Shown: piece by piece, positions 23,142 through 35,286 of the stretch
Layout: each line of letters starts with the position of its first letter
How positions within the stretch are numbered: the stretch's first letter is position 1
DNA from: Apteryx mantelli
Taxonomy: Eukaryota; Chordata; Aves; Apterygiformes; Apterygidae
Length of the DNA stretch: 64,000 bases
NCBI RefSeq assembly: GCF_036417845.1
Contig: NC_089978.1
Coordinates: 138,750,288 to 138,814,287 of the forward strand
Direction: 5' to 3'
Program-made: the position numbers and the translations under genes
The notes under the pieces: model-generated
The model's database searches: none
Seen by the model: the letters and a program-made list of their open reading frames with translations, nothing else
What the model was told of the DNA's origin: nothing

Positions 23142-26100
23142 CAGTTAAAGGGGCTACAAACATCTGGCTCAAGCTCTGCCCTTAGTTCCTGTGCCAGCGC
23201 AGTGCCCTTGGCTGCAGGATCAGTCATGCCTGCCATGCCATTGCCTTTGAATAATGGAAACTCTGTAGCCAGCGTCACAGTGAGTTTTTCAGCTGTAGGG
23301 AAAAGTCAGCAGATGCCTTCTTCCTTTGCAACCCTTGGCATGCTAAAAATCCCGTGGGTTTATGTTTTCAGAAAGGTGCATAGATCTAAAATCTCTTAGC
23401 TGCTTGTGACCAGATACCATATTTCAAAAGCAGGCTTAAAAAATCAACAAGCTTGGTGATGATTCTCTGTGTTTTAAGCTTATTTCAGTCTTATTTATGC
23501 CAGGGCCCTGAAGTTAATTGGCTTTTATAATACCAACTTAATCTTCATAGTGGTAAGTGGCTTCTGATGCAAGACACATTTGAGAAAAATCATTTGTTAT
23601 CTCCACAGTTTTTCTCCACACAGTAGTGTTTAATGAGATGTACTTTATGCTTCAAGTATCCAGTTCTGTATTCAGATATGTGAAAGCAATTGACTCCACT
23701 GGGTTTTTACTAAAAGGTTTGTATAGCTGAGGGAAGTTTGCATGTTGGTATAATTCCATTGCTGAAACACCTCAACCGCAGACTGTTGCACCTATGCTAA
23801 CTGAAGATTGCACTGGTGTAATGGCTGCAGGCATAAATTGCCCCAGGATAAGCATGTCAGCATTAGAGATACAGATCAACACTGAACAAACTTTCCAAAG
23901 CCATCTGCACAAGCCCAACAGCACATCCCAGATCTTTCAAATGAGAGGAGAAAAGAGCTAACCTTGATGAGATGCTTTTGTTTGATCTAGACAGTTCTGT
24001 ATATTTCTTAGACAAAAGGCACAGCAATGTCTTTTGCACGCACTAGGTCTTTATGAGAACAACTTATGCTAGCAATGCAAAATGCATACCTTGGCCTGAA
24101 GTGTGGGGCTTGTCAAGGGGCCACAGATATGCATATTAAGATGCATGTTCTGCTTCCCAGGTCATTTCATTCTTTAATCAGGTCTGCCTTATACCTGAAT
24201 TTAAAATGCCTCACATGCTGCCAGTGGGTGAGAAGAGGAAATGGATGCTTTCAGATTCCATTGGTAAATTTTACTGCAAGGAAATGTCTTTTTGTGTTAT
24301 CTGAATGTATATTCTGCATTCACATATGTGCATGTGTATAAAAGCAAAGGCAGCCATTAATGCCTTGCATTGTACTGTATATGTGTATTAGAGTGTATTA
24401 CATATTGCATGTGACACATGTAATACATAAAATAGACATAATGCCAAGATGCAAAATACATAGAATGTGTTTTATGTATATGTATATGTTATGCTTTTCA
24501 ACCATAAGGCTAAGAATGCTAAAGGCGTGTCCTTTCATATAGTCAGAACTGGCAGGGTTATGAGATGGGATCTATTTGCATATTTGTTACCCTGCTTGTT
24601 TTTTGTTGCCTTGAGATCTGGCTCCAAGCCTAGAGTGCTTTTATTGTGGCTCTCCTCATCTGGGTGCTGATCACATGGTAGAAGTTGTTTGCGCAGATCC
24701 TAACTGCTGCATTTCTCCAGAGTCCCCTTGTCTTCTCAAAGGCTTTTGGATGCACGGGTATTTCCCTCAGGGTCAGTGCACAACCATTATATTGAAACCT
24801 TTGTTTTCTGTCTCACTGAAGTCAGTAGCAAAATGCCACTTGTCTTGGTTACTGCAGGACAGTCTGGGAGACCCAAGAGTGGGATGTGGTGTGTGGCAGG
24901 AGTTTGCCTGAATAAAGACAGCAGAATGTAACTTCCAGGGCTGTCTCCGCAGAGGTACATAAGGGCCTAATTCCTCTTTGGTTCATTGGGACTGAGGCAA
25001 ATGTCTAGGAGGGTCTGAACCTTGAGACTCATTCTGCATCCCTAAAAGCATGTAACCAAACTCTGGGTAAGTAATTCTGGTAAATCAGTGGGTTTCAGGA
25101 AGGATCTGCAAGGTGGGATCTCTGGCGATTTTGTTTAAAAAGTTGTCTTGGTCTCTCAGTTAATTCAGTAAAAAGCTATTGTTTTTAGCTGTGTTCACAG
25201 TAATGAAATCTTTTTGTATGCAAGAAGGTGACTTTTCTTCAAATTTTATGTGGTTCTAGCAAAAGAACCTGCTATTTAAGATATTTCCTTCCTAGAGGTG
25301 TATCAAGACTCCTGCTATCTCCTAGCAGAATGCCCGTGTTTGGGTTATTTTATTCCTGAGCATATCAGCTGATACAAGTTTCCCCAAAGTAAGATATAAA
25401 AAAACTCAGGTTAAGCACAAGTTCAGGAGGAGGCATGAGGCACGCTGAAACTACGTTGGAAAATTCCTGTGCTTGTTTTTTCCCTTGGGCCTGACCCCAT
25501 TGCCCCTGCAGGCAGAATCCTTCCCTTCTAAGAAAAAGTTGTTCTCCGGACCAGCATGACAAATGACAAAAAAAAAGATGTGAGACAAATTACTGGTAGC
25601 ATAATCACAGCATCTCTTGTAAAAATGCTCTTGTAAAGAGATTTCTTGCTCTCAGCAGTGAGGTTCTAGCTGGAGAATTTGTGGCTTTTAAGAGTCTCCA
25701 CACACGCATGCATGCACACAATACTGGTGTGAAGGAACTTTATTGCAAACAGGCCCCTTTGTGCAGTTTTTGAAATTCACATTTTTCAGCACTGAAAAGA
25801 ATGTGTAAATGAAAATGTATAAAAGAGGAGTAAAGTTTGTTCCTTGTATTTTGTGTTAGAGCTAAGAGAAATACAAAAAGCAAACATAAGCTCAGAAATG
25901 CTAACCTAGGGGCTTCCATTTAGACATGTAAATCCCTCTCTAAAAATTTCCTGAAAAGCAGGATAGTGAAGTCCCATGGACTTCAATAATACTGGTGATT
26001 ACTGCAGTTCTGGAATTTGGCATTTTTATTAAGGAGACTTCAGATTTTTTTTTTTAATGGCTGAGGTGATCTAGGAGCACACATCATTGACTTTACATAG

Positions 26101-27512
26101 GAATGGTGTCCCCAAAGCACACAGGTGCTATCAAAAATCTCACCTCAAGTTGTCAGCTCTTAGCACTCACTTCTGGGTGTTTGAAATACAAAACTGTCTA
26201 TCCATTAAGCTATTTCCTTCCTAAGGCAGAGCAAATCTTTGTGAAACGATGTAGGCATCTCTCGGGACTTGTTTCCATAACAACCTCCCAGACTGTTTCT
26301 CTGTACTTTGTGACTTTGACTACAAGCAAAAGCACTCGCTGAATATTTTCAGTCCTCAGATATGAGTACCCCATCTTTATAGCTGTTTTCTTTGCTTACT
26401 GAAGAAGATCCCATCACCTTATAACATGTACAACTGCCCTGTCCAGCTCAAGACTGACAGACTATTACCAGCACTGGAAAACAGACAGGCAAACCAAGAG
26501 ATGGGAAAGGACTTTATTTGTATATCCTTGCACAAAGAGAGGTGGAGAGTGTGTGAAGGACTTCTGAGCACTCACAGTCATGGAGTTGGGGGGAACCACA
26601 GGCCTTCGAATTTGGAGTCATCTGGGTACCCTGTGACAAGGAACATGAGCTAAAGCATCTCATTAAAAAAAAAACAACCCCCCCCCCCCCCGAAACTCCT
26701 CTTTCAATAATCTTGTTAGGAAATAAAGTCTTGCTGTGGAAGAGTGTTTTTTCCTGAACCCTTTGCTGTTGTTTTGTGCCCATCAGCTCCCCAAATTGTT
26801 TCCCCACAGGATGTTATGCACCAAATGAGGACAGGGCAGAAACCATCTTGCTGGAGGTAGGGAAGGAAGGAACGGAAGAATTTTATTGAGGACAACTTTT
26901 TTATCCACCTCATCACCCACATAAAGGACTGTAAGTGTGAAAGGCATGAAGAGTTTTTTTGCAATCTTTCTAAGTCTACGTTACTGATGTGTTTCTGCAC
27001 TTACCTCCAAGATGAAATTTCCAGTCTGTTCCTGTTTGGAAAATGTTGAAATTTGGGATTTTTGAGCAATATTCTGTTTGGCTCTACTCCTTTTGCTCCA
27101 GCTTCCACGAATAAAGTTTCACTGCTAATGTCAGCTGTGGAGGTGAAGGTGACTGGACTTAAAGTTCTCTGCGAGGCCCATCCATTCAGTGTACAAATAC
27201 CCCTATGGAGATAAAGAAGAGTGAGTATAAAGGAAATTTAGGGCAGCAAGAGGCAGGATAAGGATTTAAGTGTCTTCCATACTGGTGGAAAGAGCAACGT
27301 CATCCCTCAAAGCAAAGGAACAGACAGCTCCAGCATCTGCTGTTATAGCAGAAGTAGGTAAGGTTTCTTTTTCATCTGTGAAACTAATGACTAAGGGTTT
27401 CTTGCAATTAATGAGGAAGGATTTCCTAATTAAGATTTGCAGCCTGGAGGGAGAATTTAGTTCTAGGTGAAGAAGGAGAGAAAGATAATTATAAATTACA
27501 AAAATACAGTAT
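23142..27512. other. KCNA6 downstream flank / possible long 3' UTR, no other gene
   Basis: AT-rich sequence with short frames only. A CACACGCATGCATGCACACA patch lies near 25700 and an A10-C14 run at 26665-26691. If the distal AATAAA at 24911 is used, the KCNA6 3' UTR would cover about 2.1 kb of this stretch. Confidence 0.5.
26665..26691. repeat. A10 / C14 homopolymer pair
   Basis: Ten As, a short CAA spacer, then fourteen Cs. No flanking transposon was recognised. Length is likely polymorphic and error-prone in sequencing. Confidence 0.85.
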
Positions 27513-27595
27513 GGGCCAGATCCTCCCCATCTGCTGATATAAATTGACAAAATTCCATTTAGTAAAACTACCTTGGTTTATACTGGGGTCCAACC
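27513..27595. repeat. Diverged ancient interspersed repeat (inverted-end type)
   Basis: Begins GGGCCAGATCCTCCCCATCT and continues with GATATAAATTGACAAAATTCC and TTTATACTGGGGTCC, the motif order of the same family as at 4826 and 28971. Assignment rests on short motifs only. Confidence 0.4.
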
Positions 27596-28472
27596 ACAGT
27601 CATATGCATCAAGTCGAAACGTATGTGCTGTTTGTTAAAATGCTTATTTTTGTCTGTTCTTCTCTTCAGGTCCTGTTTACATCAGGGAAAGATCCTCAGG
27701 TTACAGCAAGAGTTAACCACAGCTTTCCCAAAAGCTATCATCTGAGTTGAGTCCAAGTAAGTCTACTGAATGGAGTTAGGTTTCTCTTTAGGTTTATATT
27801 GGCAAGAATAAGAGCATCAGCATCTTTATTTATGCAATACTGGAAATGGGCAGACCAATTCACAGAGAAGACTAAAGAGACTTTGTAGAGAAGACTAAAT
27901 GAGATTCTGCCCTCAGTTGCAGCCATGTAAATAGAGAAATCTCTCTTTACATTGTTATAACTGAGATCACAGTCTGAGCTCTTTGTCTTCGCTCTGTGGA
28001 GCTCACACTCCAGAGAAACCTTGTTCTGAAGATACTTGTATCCTTACTCACCAGCAGGCACATAGTAGAATACCTGACTTGCAGTCATCAGCTATATACC
28101 TAAAGTTAGGGAAGGGAGCAGTTGTTTGCAAGTTGTAGAGACTTAATCCTTTGATAAAATGAACCAGTTGCCAGTGAATTCTGAGTGTCCTTAGCTGCCA
28201 CAAGACATTTGGTGATGAAATTGCTTGCTAATTACAAGAAGGAGATCAGTGATGTGAAGGATCAGGTCCCAAATAAGGCAAGACCCTGGTCAGGGAGATA
28301 AAACCAGAAAAATATTGGTGAGGAAAAGCAGACAGGGACTGCAGTAACACTGATTGCCAGGGTAGCTTATATTGTTAGTATGCATGTCAATGATGTACAC
28401 CTTGCTTGGCTGACTGGGTTTTCACTTGTTCCAGGGAAGCCTGTCTGCGGCTTGTTGTCTGGCACAAGGGCT
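27596..28472. other. Intergenic, no gene recognised
   Basis: AT-rich sequence with no domain-bearing frame and no classified repeat. Confidence 0.55.
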
Positions 28473-28563
28473 TGAATTTTATAGGGTGGTTTTTAGCTTT
28501 AGGAAACATGTAACCATGATCAGTGTGGGTTTTGCATTCCTCAAGTACAAGCATTCATTGATA
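28473..28563 (+). repeat. 91-bp direct repeat, copy 1
   Basis: It aligns without gaps to 30124-30214, with about 13 differences in 91 by eye. The shared core includes CATGATCAGTGTGGG then TTTTGCATT. Flanks on both sides are unrelated between the two copies, so it is a discrete unit. The family is not recognised. Confidence 0.9.
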
Positions 28564-28970
28564 AACATTCTTTGCAGGAAATTTCCATATTGTTTCTTGT
28601 GCAGATTTAAAGGGACTGAAGCAATAGATTGAACTTTCCAGCATACACCTTTTTCTTAGGGAAAGAAAGGAAAGGATTTGCAGGAGGAAAATTTTGAGGA
28701 AAGTGTTTGCTCATCAACTTCCATGGTCACCCTAAATACTGATGCTGTGTTGCCTACCCATTAGAAGACAAGACTCATGGGAAGTCTTTGTCTTAGCACA
28801 AAGTATCTTTGAAAGCTGAGCAGTTCCTTCTTTGGCTTTACTTTCACTAAATGGGTATAAAGGTATTTACTCAGTGGCATAAAGTTTTGGAGGACCATTA
28901 GTCAAAAAGTTCTATAAATCACAAAGTACTTAACTGGTATTATAGCCATTGTATGTTTAAAGAAAACTGG

Positions 28971-29074
28971 GGTCCAGATTCTGATCTTTGCCTGAGGTTA
29001 GACAGATGTATCCTCAAGGATATGAATGCTGTTGCTTCTAGTTTAAGTAACTGTGAGAGAAGAATCAGGCCCAA
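28971..29074. repeat. Diverged ancient interspersed repeat with inverted ends
   Basis: Starts GGTCCAGATTCTGATCTTTG and ends GAGAAGAATCAGGCCC, so the two ends are near inverted repeats of one another. This is the clearest member of the family in the window. Confidence 0.5.
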
Positions 29075-29368
29075 AGTCACTGTAGACTCACTATATATGT
29101 GAAGAGGGCTGTAAATGCAGCTATCTAGAATAGATCTCTTGAGGTGGCATGAATATGTACAGGTCCACTCTCTTAAACTGTTGTATGCCATTTTACACCA
29201 ACAAAAGATTTAGCTTTTAGAGTACAGATTGGTTTATTCTCTTACATTCTCTGGAGAGAAATGAAAGGGCATTTTACAAGAAAACTGGAACATTACTGTC
29301 TCCTCTTGCATCTGTTGTTTTCAATTAGCTTGATGGCATCCATTTTCAGGAAGCAGATGCTGCCCTCC

Positions 29369-29460
29369 TTTACACTGGTGTAATTCTGGAATAACTCTAC
29401 TGACGTCAGTGAAGTGACTCCAAATTTATCCCTAGTGAAAGCAGAATTGGATCATGATCT
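29369..29460. repeat. Diverged ancient interspersed repeat (TTACACTGGTGTAA type)
   Basis: Contains TTTACACTGGTGTAATTCTG, ACTCTACTGACGTCAGTGAA and a GCAGAATTGGATC end. The palindromic TACACYGGTGTA and ACTCYAYTGACKTCAGTG motifs recur widely in sauropsid genomes. Confidence 0.45.
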
Positions 29461-30123
29461 TTTTGTGTGCTTATGTGCTACAGTGCTGTCAGGAAGGCGT
29501 GCCATCCCATCACTATACTATAAGGGGAACGTGAGCACCTGTCGGCTGTGCCGTGCTCGGCTGTCTTGTGCCCTTGACATCACAGACATGGACCTGGTTG
29601 GAGCAGGATTCAGGCTGGGTGGGGTGTACAGGGTCACCAGATTCCCCACTCTTTTCTGTTGTAGAATGGAGCAGACACAAGGCCTAGATTCTCGGCCTCT
29701 TTCCCATTCCAATTTCCACAAACTTTCTCTTGCTTTGGTATGATTTCCAAGGAGAAGAAGGTTTTTAAGCAAAGGAAATATGATTGGAAGTCTTGAAATA
29801 ATATAACAGAAGGATAGCAGAGATAGACATGGAAACAAACTCTACCTCACCTACACTTTTTTCTGTTATTGTGATCTGTGAAAGTTTTTGCAGTCCTGAA
29901 GGCTGGCTCTAGATCTCCTGGCTCTAGAATCTCCATTTTCAGGGAATACCAAGATTAAACATACTGGTCCACTTCTTTCCTGCTTTAACTCTGCTGATTT
30001 AGATGACATCTTCCCTGAAACTAGACAAAAAAACTTCACATAAAAGCCATTAGAATGCTGTGTAGAAAAATACCAGTTGAGATAGGACAGATGGGCATTA
30101 ATAGAAGAACTGTAGAGTCACAC

Positions 30124-30214
30124 TGAATATTATAGGGTAGTTTAAAACTTTAGGAAACACATAATCATGATCAGTGTGGGTTTTGCATTTCTAAAGCACG
30201 AGCATTCATTCATA
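30124..30214 (+). repeat. 91-bp direct repeat, copy 2
   Basis: Second copy of the unit at 28473-28563, same orientation, 1.65 kb away. It lies just upstream of a LINE relic, but the unit itself shows no coding signal. Confidence 0.9.
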
Positions 30215-30269
30215 TAGAGTCAATAAAGAGCAGAAGAAAGAATAATAGCAACAAGTGCTGTTGAAATAA

Positions 30270-30650
30270 GCAGTGTGAGACTGGAGAGAGATTCTTAAGG
30301 GAGTTCCTTAAAGATTAGTTCTGGGATTGTTTAAAATATTAGTAGTATGGCTGAGTTTACAAAATTTATCAGTGATGCAACCCAAGCATCATCATCAAGA
30401 CTGTGGATTAGGACACAGAACTAGATGAATTTGAACACTGGACATAAAGAAATGGGATGATATTAAACAGTTTAAAAAGGTTTAAATGGTGATAGGAATT
30501 TTGGCAAGCTTGTCAGTTGGGGAAGACAGACAAGTAAGACTGGTGATAACTAAGATCAGCCAGAGTGCAAATGTCACATCCTGAGCCACCGAAGTCATGC
30601 AGCTATAAAAGTTGCAGATGCAATCCTTGAAAGTCTCAGAAGCACTTTCA
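30270..30650 (+). mobile_element. Ancient CR1-like LINE relic (RT 3' part)
   Basis: Stop-broken plus-strand translation keeps the order of CR1-clade RT landmarks. There is a decayed GVP..LVLG stretch (the [10 protein letters not shown] motif B region), a KFISDAT stretch where FADDTKL is expected, and an LSHRSHAAIKVADAILESLR stretch resembling the conserved region before the CR1 C-terminus. It is very old; identification rests on motif order. Confidence 0.5.
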
Positions 30651-32512
30651 GTCTCCATGTGACTGAGGGAAGAGAAAGGGGTCCTAATAGTGGGGTAGGA
30701 TGGGGCAGGGGTTACCAGATCATTCTGAGTTATTGTGGGGGCAGAGAGCGCACCCGTGCCTTAAATGTTTCTTATCTATTGCCCTCTAAAACCCACCAGT
30801 CTCTGTCTACTGCTTTTCCCCTCAATCTGAAACCTCTGCTGTCCTTCCCCAGGACCTGCTCCTTCCCTACTGAGACTCCTCCAGCTCTCCATTGATCTCT
30901 CTCTACAAGCTGACTTTCCTCTTTTCTGGGGCCTCTACTAGTCCCTCAGTAGTGTTAGCTCTCTGGAGTCACCGGAATAGTGAATTTTGCTTGTTTTTGA
31001 GAAAAGCCTTGAGCCAGTTCTGCTGCAACTCAACCAGGATTTCTGGTTTGGATGCAGAAATCAGCAGTGGTGAACAACCTTCAACAATATTTTGTGAACT
31101 GAAGGTCAGAGCAGGTGATAATGATGGCCACTCTGGCCTGAAGAGGTTAGGAGAATAATTTCCTCTTCTAGGTGCTGTTCTGGCAGAGAGAGAATAAAGC
31201 TGTAGCTCCACCTCTTTCCTCTCTCCCCTCTTTAAGTTCATTTTACCCTGTAGGCAAGTGACAAAGTACTCCTTTGAGCTCAGAAGCTAGAACAGAGATT
31301 GACCAAGGTGGGAGCTTCTTCACCCATCCAACCAGCTCTGTGTGCCATGAAGAATTCAAGAAGAATCTAGTCCTTATACCAAGAAATCTAGTCCTTATAC
31401 TTCATTCTTGAGCCTTCTAGCTTATTGCTGCTCTTTGTTCACTTCTGTTATGAAACCACCATCTTGTGATTTGTTTCTATGTTTTGGCCAGCATATTCTG
31501 TTTTTAAACTTTGAAATAGATCCTCCTTTTTTCCCCTTAGATAAAAAAGAAAAACCAAAACAAAGACTTACCAATAACCCTGCACATTATGAAAGCAGAA
31601 GAATGTGAATACCATCTGAATTTGACTAATGACATTAGCAGGATGGTGCACGCAAATCCAGATGTGCATACGTTGTCTTAAGGCCTTGTCCCAGGTGTTT
31701 TCTAAAATTGGCATCATTTCTTGAGCCAGGGCAGTAAGCAAACTCAAAAAGGAATTGTCCTGTAACTGTTATAGAGGCAGTCAACAAGGTGCTTTTTGTA
31801 CCATGAACTGGGTGTTTCTGTTTCTGCGCTCACCTCACTTTGACATTGATGGAAACAGACACCATCATTAAATATTTATGTACTTCTTAATTTGCTGTTG
31901 TTGCAGTGCAGATGCTATCTACTTTATCAGTCTTCTTTTTTTTTAGATAAATCTCACAAACTTTGCTCAAGATATGAGTTATGCTGCAATTTTAATGCCT
32001 CAGAGATAGTATTGTCAGGTACATTCCTCCTAATAGGGTAGACTATGGGTTTTCATGCTTATGAATGATACAACAAAGCAATAGATTTTGCAGTCTGCCC
32101 TTGGAGATGACACAGTGACTTTCAAAAACACTGTGAAGGGTATTCACTACTGCTCAGACATTAGCCTGTTATCTGATCATCTATATTTCGATCAAAGCAT
32201 GCATCTTCTTCAAAATCAGCAATGTCTACAGAAACAGCTCAGTTTGGTTCATTTTGATATTGTTTTTAGAACTAATATTTGGAAAAGTCTTTAACATATA
32301 TCATTGTTTTTGTAATGTTTTGATTTTTAGATTTTTTAAAAATGATTTTTAAGGAAATATGTGTAAAACAAGATAAAATGCAAAATTTTGAATTTATGAC
32401 TTTTTTACTTTGACCTAAAATGAAAGATGTAATGAGTTTTTGTTTGTTGGGCTTCTTTTGAAAGTATCCTTGATTTAGGACAGGGTTTTTTTTTAATTTT
32501 TTTTCCAAGCAG
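30651..32512. other. Intergenic, no gene recognised
   Basis: No recognisable gene. A 20/21-bp tandem duplication (31361-31380 and 31381-31401, AAGAATCTAGTCCTTATAC type) is the only structure noticed. Confidence 0.5.
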
Positions 32513-32735
32513 GTATAGTGGCAGCCATCGGAGCAGTGTGGCTCCAGTGTCAACTGCAGTACTTCTTTCCATTCGATTAGATGATATTCGGATGCTCCAA
32601 ACCAAATGAAATGACAGGCCAAATGACATGTATACTGGAATGTGTATTCAGAGTGACAAAAGGGATGTTCCAGTGCTGTAGCTGTTGCTGAGGCAAGCCA
32701 ACTGTTCTTTTCTGCAACTGTAAAAAAAAGCACAG
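32513..32735 (+). other. Candidate exon bounded by strong splice-like signals
   Basis: A long pyrimidine tract followed by CAAGCAG ends at 32512, and CACAG|GTAAAA follows at 32735/32736. Together they frame 223 bases of more complex sequence than the AT-rich flanks. All three plus frames contain stops; one stays open for 31 codons from the acceptor. It could be a non-coding or terminal exon, a conserved non-coding element, or chance. No product is proposed. Confidence 0.2.
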
Positions 32736-32906
32736 GTAAAAAAGTTGTTTAATGAGTCCAGACTGGTTTTGCATCACGGTGTAACTTAGTGGAACATATC
32801 ATTCTTATGAATTCTGAGCTCTCCCTGCTTCCACTCAGCAGGTAATCTTTTAGAATCTTTTTAGGATTATGTTATGCCATAGGAAAAAAAAAACAACAAA
32901 CATCAA

Positions 32907-32932
32907 AGAAACAAAGAAACAAAGAAACAAAC
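32907..32932. repeat. (AAAGAAAC)n short tandem repeat
   Basis: About three copies of AAAGAAAC follow an A-rich stretch. It is a simple repeat with no associated gene seen. Confidence 0.8.
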
Positions 32933-33424
32933 CAGAAAAAAAAGAATACAATCCTGATAATTTTTTTTGGCTGCAGTGGGAGGAAGAATGGCATTAGGAG
33001 AAGTTGCTATCTTCAGGGTGCTTCAGCTTGCCTCATTATTTACCTTGTATGTTTTTTCTTTTGTTCTTTAGAAAAAAACCTGGGCAGGTTTCTGCAGTCC
33101 CAATAACACTTAGATAAGTGGATTTCAGAGAAGATGAGTAGTGAGCTCTTCTTTTCATAGTAACCATTAATCAACATTTCCACAGAAGATACCTGAATGC
33201 ATACTGATCAACCCTGCTGCAGCTGCGATGTAGATGCGGTGGGTTTTGGAGACTGATGCAGCTTTTCTCTCTATTCTGCTTCCCCCATTCATATACCCTA
33301 AGCATCAGAAAAATACCCGCACACCTCTGTCCCTGGCATTTTTGCTCATTAGGAAGTTGCATCAATAGGTTTAGTGTAACATTTTTCATTAAGGTAAGAG
33401 ACCACTTAAAAATGAAAGTCTTGT

Positions 33425-33665
33425 AGTTAAATACTTGACTTTGAGCCATGGGTACAGTTCCCAGCTCTATCACATGACCTTTGGAAGTCCCACATTTTTC
33501 AGTGTCACAGCTATAAAGTGGGACAATACTACCCCATTTAGTTGCTCCTTTTCCCCAAACCATTTAGACAGTAAGATCTTCTTGAGTAATCCCCAGCCAG
33601 CTCTTACCTTATACCTCTATAATGCAAGACGCAGCTGAGGACCCCTACTCCCTAAGGTACTATGT
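33425..33665 (+). repeat. MIR/CORE-SINE relic with 3' tail
   Basis: It has the MIR motif order: ACTTGACTTTGAGCCATGGG, CAGTTCCCAGCTCTATCACA, TGACCTTTGGAAGTCCCA, then GCTATAAAGTGGGACAATAC. A CTTATACCTCTATAATGCAA tail continues to about 33665. It is diverged but co-linear with the amniote MIR. Confidence 0.65.
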
Positions 33666-34075
33666 TTATTACTGTCTTAACAGTAATAATTAACATATGG
33701 ACAGTGAAGATCAAACAAACACAGAGAAACATTTGGGCCTGTGCATAAGACCCATGGAGTATCCAAATGCTAACCAGTCCTGCTGCTAGCTAGCTTTATG
33801 TTGGCTATGGGCCAGTGCTTTGGCCATGCTGATCTGATTTCTGTTTTTCAGGCTCAGGCACAAAATATTCAAGCCAGCCCTCCTTATTCATGACTTTCTG
33901 TTCCCTTGCAGGCTCCTGTATGATTAAAGGCCTGCAAAATATTTCAAACAGACAAAGGCCAGAGCTGACTTATTGCAAGGTAAATTGAAAGCCAGCTGAA
34001 TGCACGATAGAGATGAGAAACTGAGATTAACTCTTGACAGGTAGTCCAGAAGAAGTAAATTTATGCAGTTTACCT

Positions 34076-34172
34076 TCCCCTTCCCTTCCCTTCCCTTCCC
34101 TTCCCTTCCCTTCCCTTCCCTTCCCTTCCCTTCCCTTCCCTTCCCTTCCCTTCCCTTCCCTTCCCTTCCCTT
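34076..34172. repeat. (TTCCC)n pentanucleotide satellite
   Basis: About eighteen near-perfect TTCCC units form one homopurine/homopyrimidine tract of nearly 100 bp. Such mirror-repeat tracts can form triplex (H-DNA) and vary in length. Open frames through it on both strands are artefacts of the repeat. Confidence 0.97.
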
Positions 34173-34544
34173 TTCCCTTAGTTTGCAATATGGTCCCAAA
34201 GTATTTTTGGTGCAGGCCAGTGGCAGGTCTTTGTGCCTATCATGATCCATCAAGAGCAGACAATTGGTTTCAGGCAAGTGGAGCCAGATTCTCAGCTGGT
34301 GTTTGTACATCAGTTTATTTTTTCTGATGCCAACTCCACAGGGTGGTACAATGCTGTTTTTGAAATCTCTAGTTTTTCAACCGGTCTGTTTTACAAACAG
34401 TAAGGAAATGAGACCTGCTGTCTTGAAATTTTGCGTCCTGAAGCATAACTAAGTTCCCTTTTGAATGTGTTTGAGTATGTAGGTGATATCAGTCTTTCTG
34501 GGGGTAGATGGAGGATCACAAGTATGTTCTGTGAGATACTGTGG

Positions 34545-34618
34545 ATTTGACCACTGGACTTATTCATTTCTCTTCATTTCTTCATGCCTCAATTTTCCCA
34601 GCTGTAAAATGGAAATGC
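34545..34618 (+). repeat. MIR-like SINE tail fragment
   Basis: Contains TTCTTCATGCCTCAATTTTC then CCAGCTGTAAAATGGAAATG, matching the 'tgcctcagtttcctcatctgtaaaatggggat' end of MIR. The core upstream is poorly preserved. Confidence 0.5.
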
Positions 34619-34876
34619 ATCATGCATTTGGTTGTTTATCACTGAAAAGGATCTATAGGAACAATGGATGTGTAAGCTCATTTTTCTCCAGATAATTCAA
34701 ACTACCTTTTCGCTATAGTGAATCACAAGCAGAGAAGTGTGAGGCTGGGCTGGGAGGCAGGACTTAGGTTTGCTGCTCTGACAACTGGTTACTATGGGAT
34801 GTTCAGCTGGTCTCTCTACAGGCCTGTTTCTGATTTCGCATGTTTGCACCTTCTGTAAGGGGCATCCTCATTTCCA

Positions 34877-34953
34877 CAGCTGGTATTTCCCTGCACCCAC
34901 ATGCCCCTTTCCATGCTTCTCATCAGTATTCATAAACCTGGCTACAGGGTCAT
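34877..34953 (+). repeat. Diverged direct repeat flanking the ERV, left copy
   Basis: Shares ATGCCCCTTTCCA, CTTCTCATCAG and CCTGGCT in the same order with 39465-39536, over about 70 bp with small gaps. The two copies lie outside opposite ends of the ERV remnant. Confidence 0.6.
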
Positions 34954-35286
34954 CAGGCAGCTATGGTGGTAGCGTAGATAAGTTAACCAGTCAGACATGC
35001 CAAAAATACGCTCACTGTAAACCTCACCCCCAGGAGTTTGGTGTGGATTTGTAAAAGATGCGTTTAAAAAAAAAAAAATCATGTTAAAGCCTAACTGCAC
35101 CACTGCCACTCTGTTCAATGGGAATATTTCTATTGACTTGAGTGAAACAGAGTCAGAGCAGCAGCAAACACATTTGACAAATCCTACCTCTTGCTCTGAG
35201 CTGGGTTGTTACTTGACAGTGAAAGAGCAACAGGAGAAAAGGTTCCTTTTATCCAAAATCACCCACTTCTTTGGGGCTGGTGAGCT

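Noticed and set aside
32272-32733. 153-codon open frame on the minus strand
   Set aside because: AT-rich, Lys/Phe-heavy tail with no domain. It runs antisense to the splice-bounded segment, which is the more interesting reading.
34034-34327. Open frames through the TTCCC tract on both strands
   Set aside because: A pentanucleotide repeat stays open in any frame; there is no protein meaning.
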